Shown here: positions 5,679 through 6,346 of the stretch, one piece after another | How the letters are laid out: each line of letters begins with the position of its first letter | Position numbering within the stretch: position 1 is the stretch's first letter | Source: Coriobacteriales bacterium | GTDB lineage: Bacteria > Actinomycetota > Coriobacteriia > Coriobacteriales > CADBOM01 | DNA: 6,346 bases | Reading direction: 5' to 3' | Assembly: GCA_017515355.1 (NCBI GenBank) | Contig: JAFWGD010000244.1 | Coordinates: 1-6,346, forward strand | The notes under the pieces: generated by a model | Databases searched by the model: none | Seen by the model: only the letters and a program-made list of their open reading frames with translations | Told to the model about the DNA's origin: nothing | Made by a program: the position numbers and the translations under genes

Positions 5679-6346
5679 ATGCAGAAGCAGGCAAAGACAG
5701 CGAAGCCTGTGAGCGCGCCGCTTTGGTCGTTCACATTCGTCTCCATCGTTTTGGTGGCGCTCTTCTCGTCTATCAATGGAAACGGCTTGCAGAACGGAAT
5801 CGTCGTGCTGGTCGACTCCGTCGGCGGTCCGACATACCTCTCCGGATACATCTCGGCGCTCTTCTCGTTCTCGGCGCTCTTCGCGCGCTTCGTCTCGGGC
5901 AACCTTTCCGACCTGTACGGCCGCAAGAAGATCTGCATCGTGGGAGGCATCGTGCAGGTGGTTGGAACGGCGCTTTGCCTCCTGATCGAAGACCCCTTCT
6001 GGATCCTGCCCTTCCGTACGCTCGCAGGCTTCGGATTCGGCACCTGCATCACCGTCTCCGCCGCGACGATAGCCGACATCGTGCCCAAGACGCGCTTGGG
6101 AGAGGGCGTTGGCTACCATGGCCTCGCGTTCGCGATCTCGAACGCGATCGGCCCTTCGATGGGAATCATCTTCGTCAGCGAGTACGGCGGCACAGGCCTT
6201 TTCCTGTCGTTTTCGCTCATCGTGATGGTGGCGACGGTCTTCGCGATCGTCTGCCCCTTCAAGCCGGACAAGAAGCTCGTCAGGTTCCAGGAGGAGCACC
6301 CCGAACTCGACGTGATGCCAGAGCAGGTGGAGAGGAAGGGTCGCAA
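5679..6346 (+). CDS. Major facilitator superfamily transporter, DHA1-like (3' end missing)
   Basis: This is the N-terminal half of a proton- or solute-coupled secondary transporter in the cytoplasmic membrane. 222 codons are visible and the frame is open at the window end. The protein begins with a short basic cytoplasmic segment. Predicted membrane helices are near residues 14-36, 53-73, 85-103, 106-134, 143-166 and 172-194, followed by a charged stretch from 195 that fits the start of the central loop after helix 6. MFS motif A is clear as GNLSDLYGRKK (74-84) between helices 2 and 3. RTLAGFGFG (113-121) resembles motif B in helix 4, and ISNAIGPSMGI (153-163) resembles the motif C of drug antiporters in helix 5. 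These point to a DHA1-like exporter, but the substrate cannot be read from sequence. The gene lies 64 bases after rnr, with its own candidate promoter and dyad, so it is probably a separate transcription unit. The ATG at 5679 was chosen from the upstream AAAAGGTG. Confidence 0.9.
   Translation, partial: MQKQAKTAKPVSAPLWSFTFVSIVLVALFSSINGNGLQNGIVVLVDSVGGPTYLSGYISALFSFSALFARFVSGNLSDLYGRKKICIVGGIVQVVGTALCLLIEDPFWILPFRTLAGFGFGTCITVSAATIADIVPKTRLGEGVGYHGLAFAISNAIGPSMGIIFVSEYGGTGLFLSFSLIVMVATVFAIVCPFKPDKKLVRFQEEHPELDVMPEQVERKGR

Noticed and set aside
4889..6088. Long minus-strand open frame of 399 codons opposite rnr and the MFS gene
   Set aside because: It is antisense to two clear protein families and crosses their boundary. 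Long antisense frames are common in GC-rich coding DNA, and its product shows no recognisable motif.
5391..6299. Minus-strand open frame of 302 codons opposite the MFS gene
   Set aside because: The product is rich in Arg, Asp and Glu, typical of a shadow of a GC-rich membrane-protein gene. The plus strand carries clear MFS motifs.

Overview
This window looks like chromosomal DNA from a high-GC Gram-positive bacterium, most probably an actinobacterium of the class Coriobacteriia. That placement is an inference from the GC-rich codon use, the style of the FtsX and S41 peptidase sequences, and the gene order; no 16S rRNA or other marker is present. All genes lie on the + strand and are tightly packed. 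The longest gene-free stretch is 64 bases.

Layout: (1) Positions 1-1164 hold the cell-division ABC ATPase FtsE, open from the first base of the window, so its true start lies upstream. Its ATPase core is preceded by at least 157 residues of glutamine/proline-rich low-complexity sequence that is absent from ordinary FtsE. (2) About 1157-2071 is ftsX, overlapping the end of ftsE. (3) 2075-3580 is a membrane-anchored PDZ/S41 carboxyl-terminal processing peptidase with a long acidic cytoplasmic tail. (4) 3596-5614 is a compact RNase R. (5) After a 64-base gap carrying a candidate promoter and an operator-like dyad, 5679 to the window end is the first half of an MFS transporter.

The first four genes overlap or sit 3 and 15 bases apart and are very likely one operon. 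FtsE and FtsX form the ATP-driven membrane complex that, in other bacteria, switches on extracytoplasmic peptidoglycan hydrolases at division or elongation. The S41 peptidase could process or clear exported envelope proteins next to that complex; this is inferred from adjacency. RNase R is a 3'-5' exoribonuclease of RNA turnover and quality control, so it is probably a passenger in the operon. The MFS gene looks like a separate unit with its own control.

The most unusual feature is the Q-rich extension of FtsE, with its internal 54-base repeat. The peptidase encoded two genes downstream also carries a low-complexity cytoplasmic tail, acidic in that case. I see no mobile element, RNA gene, CRISPR array or convincing intrinsic terminator, and no clear new multi-gene system.
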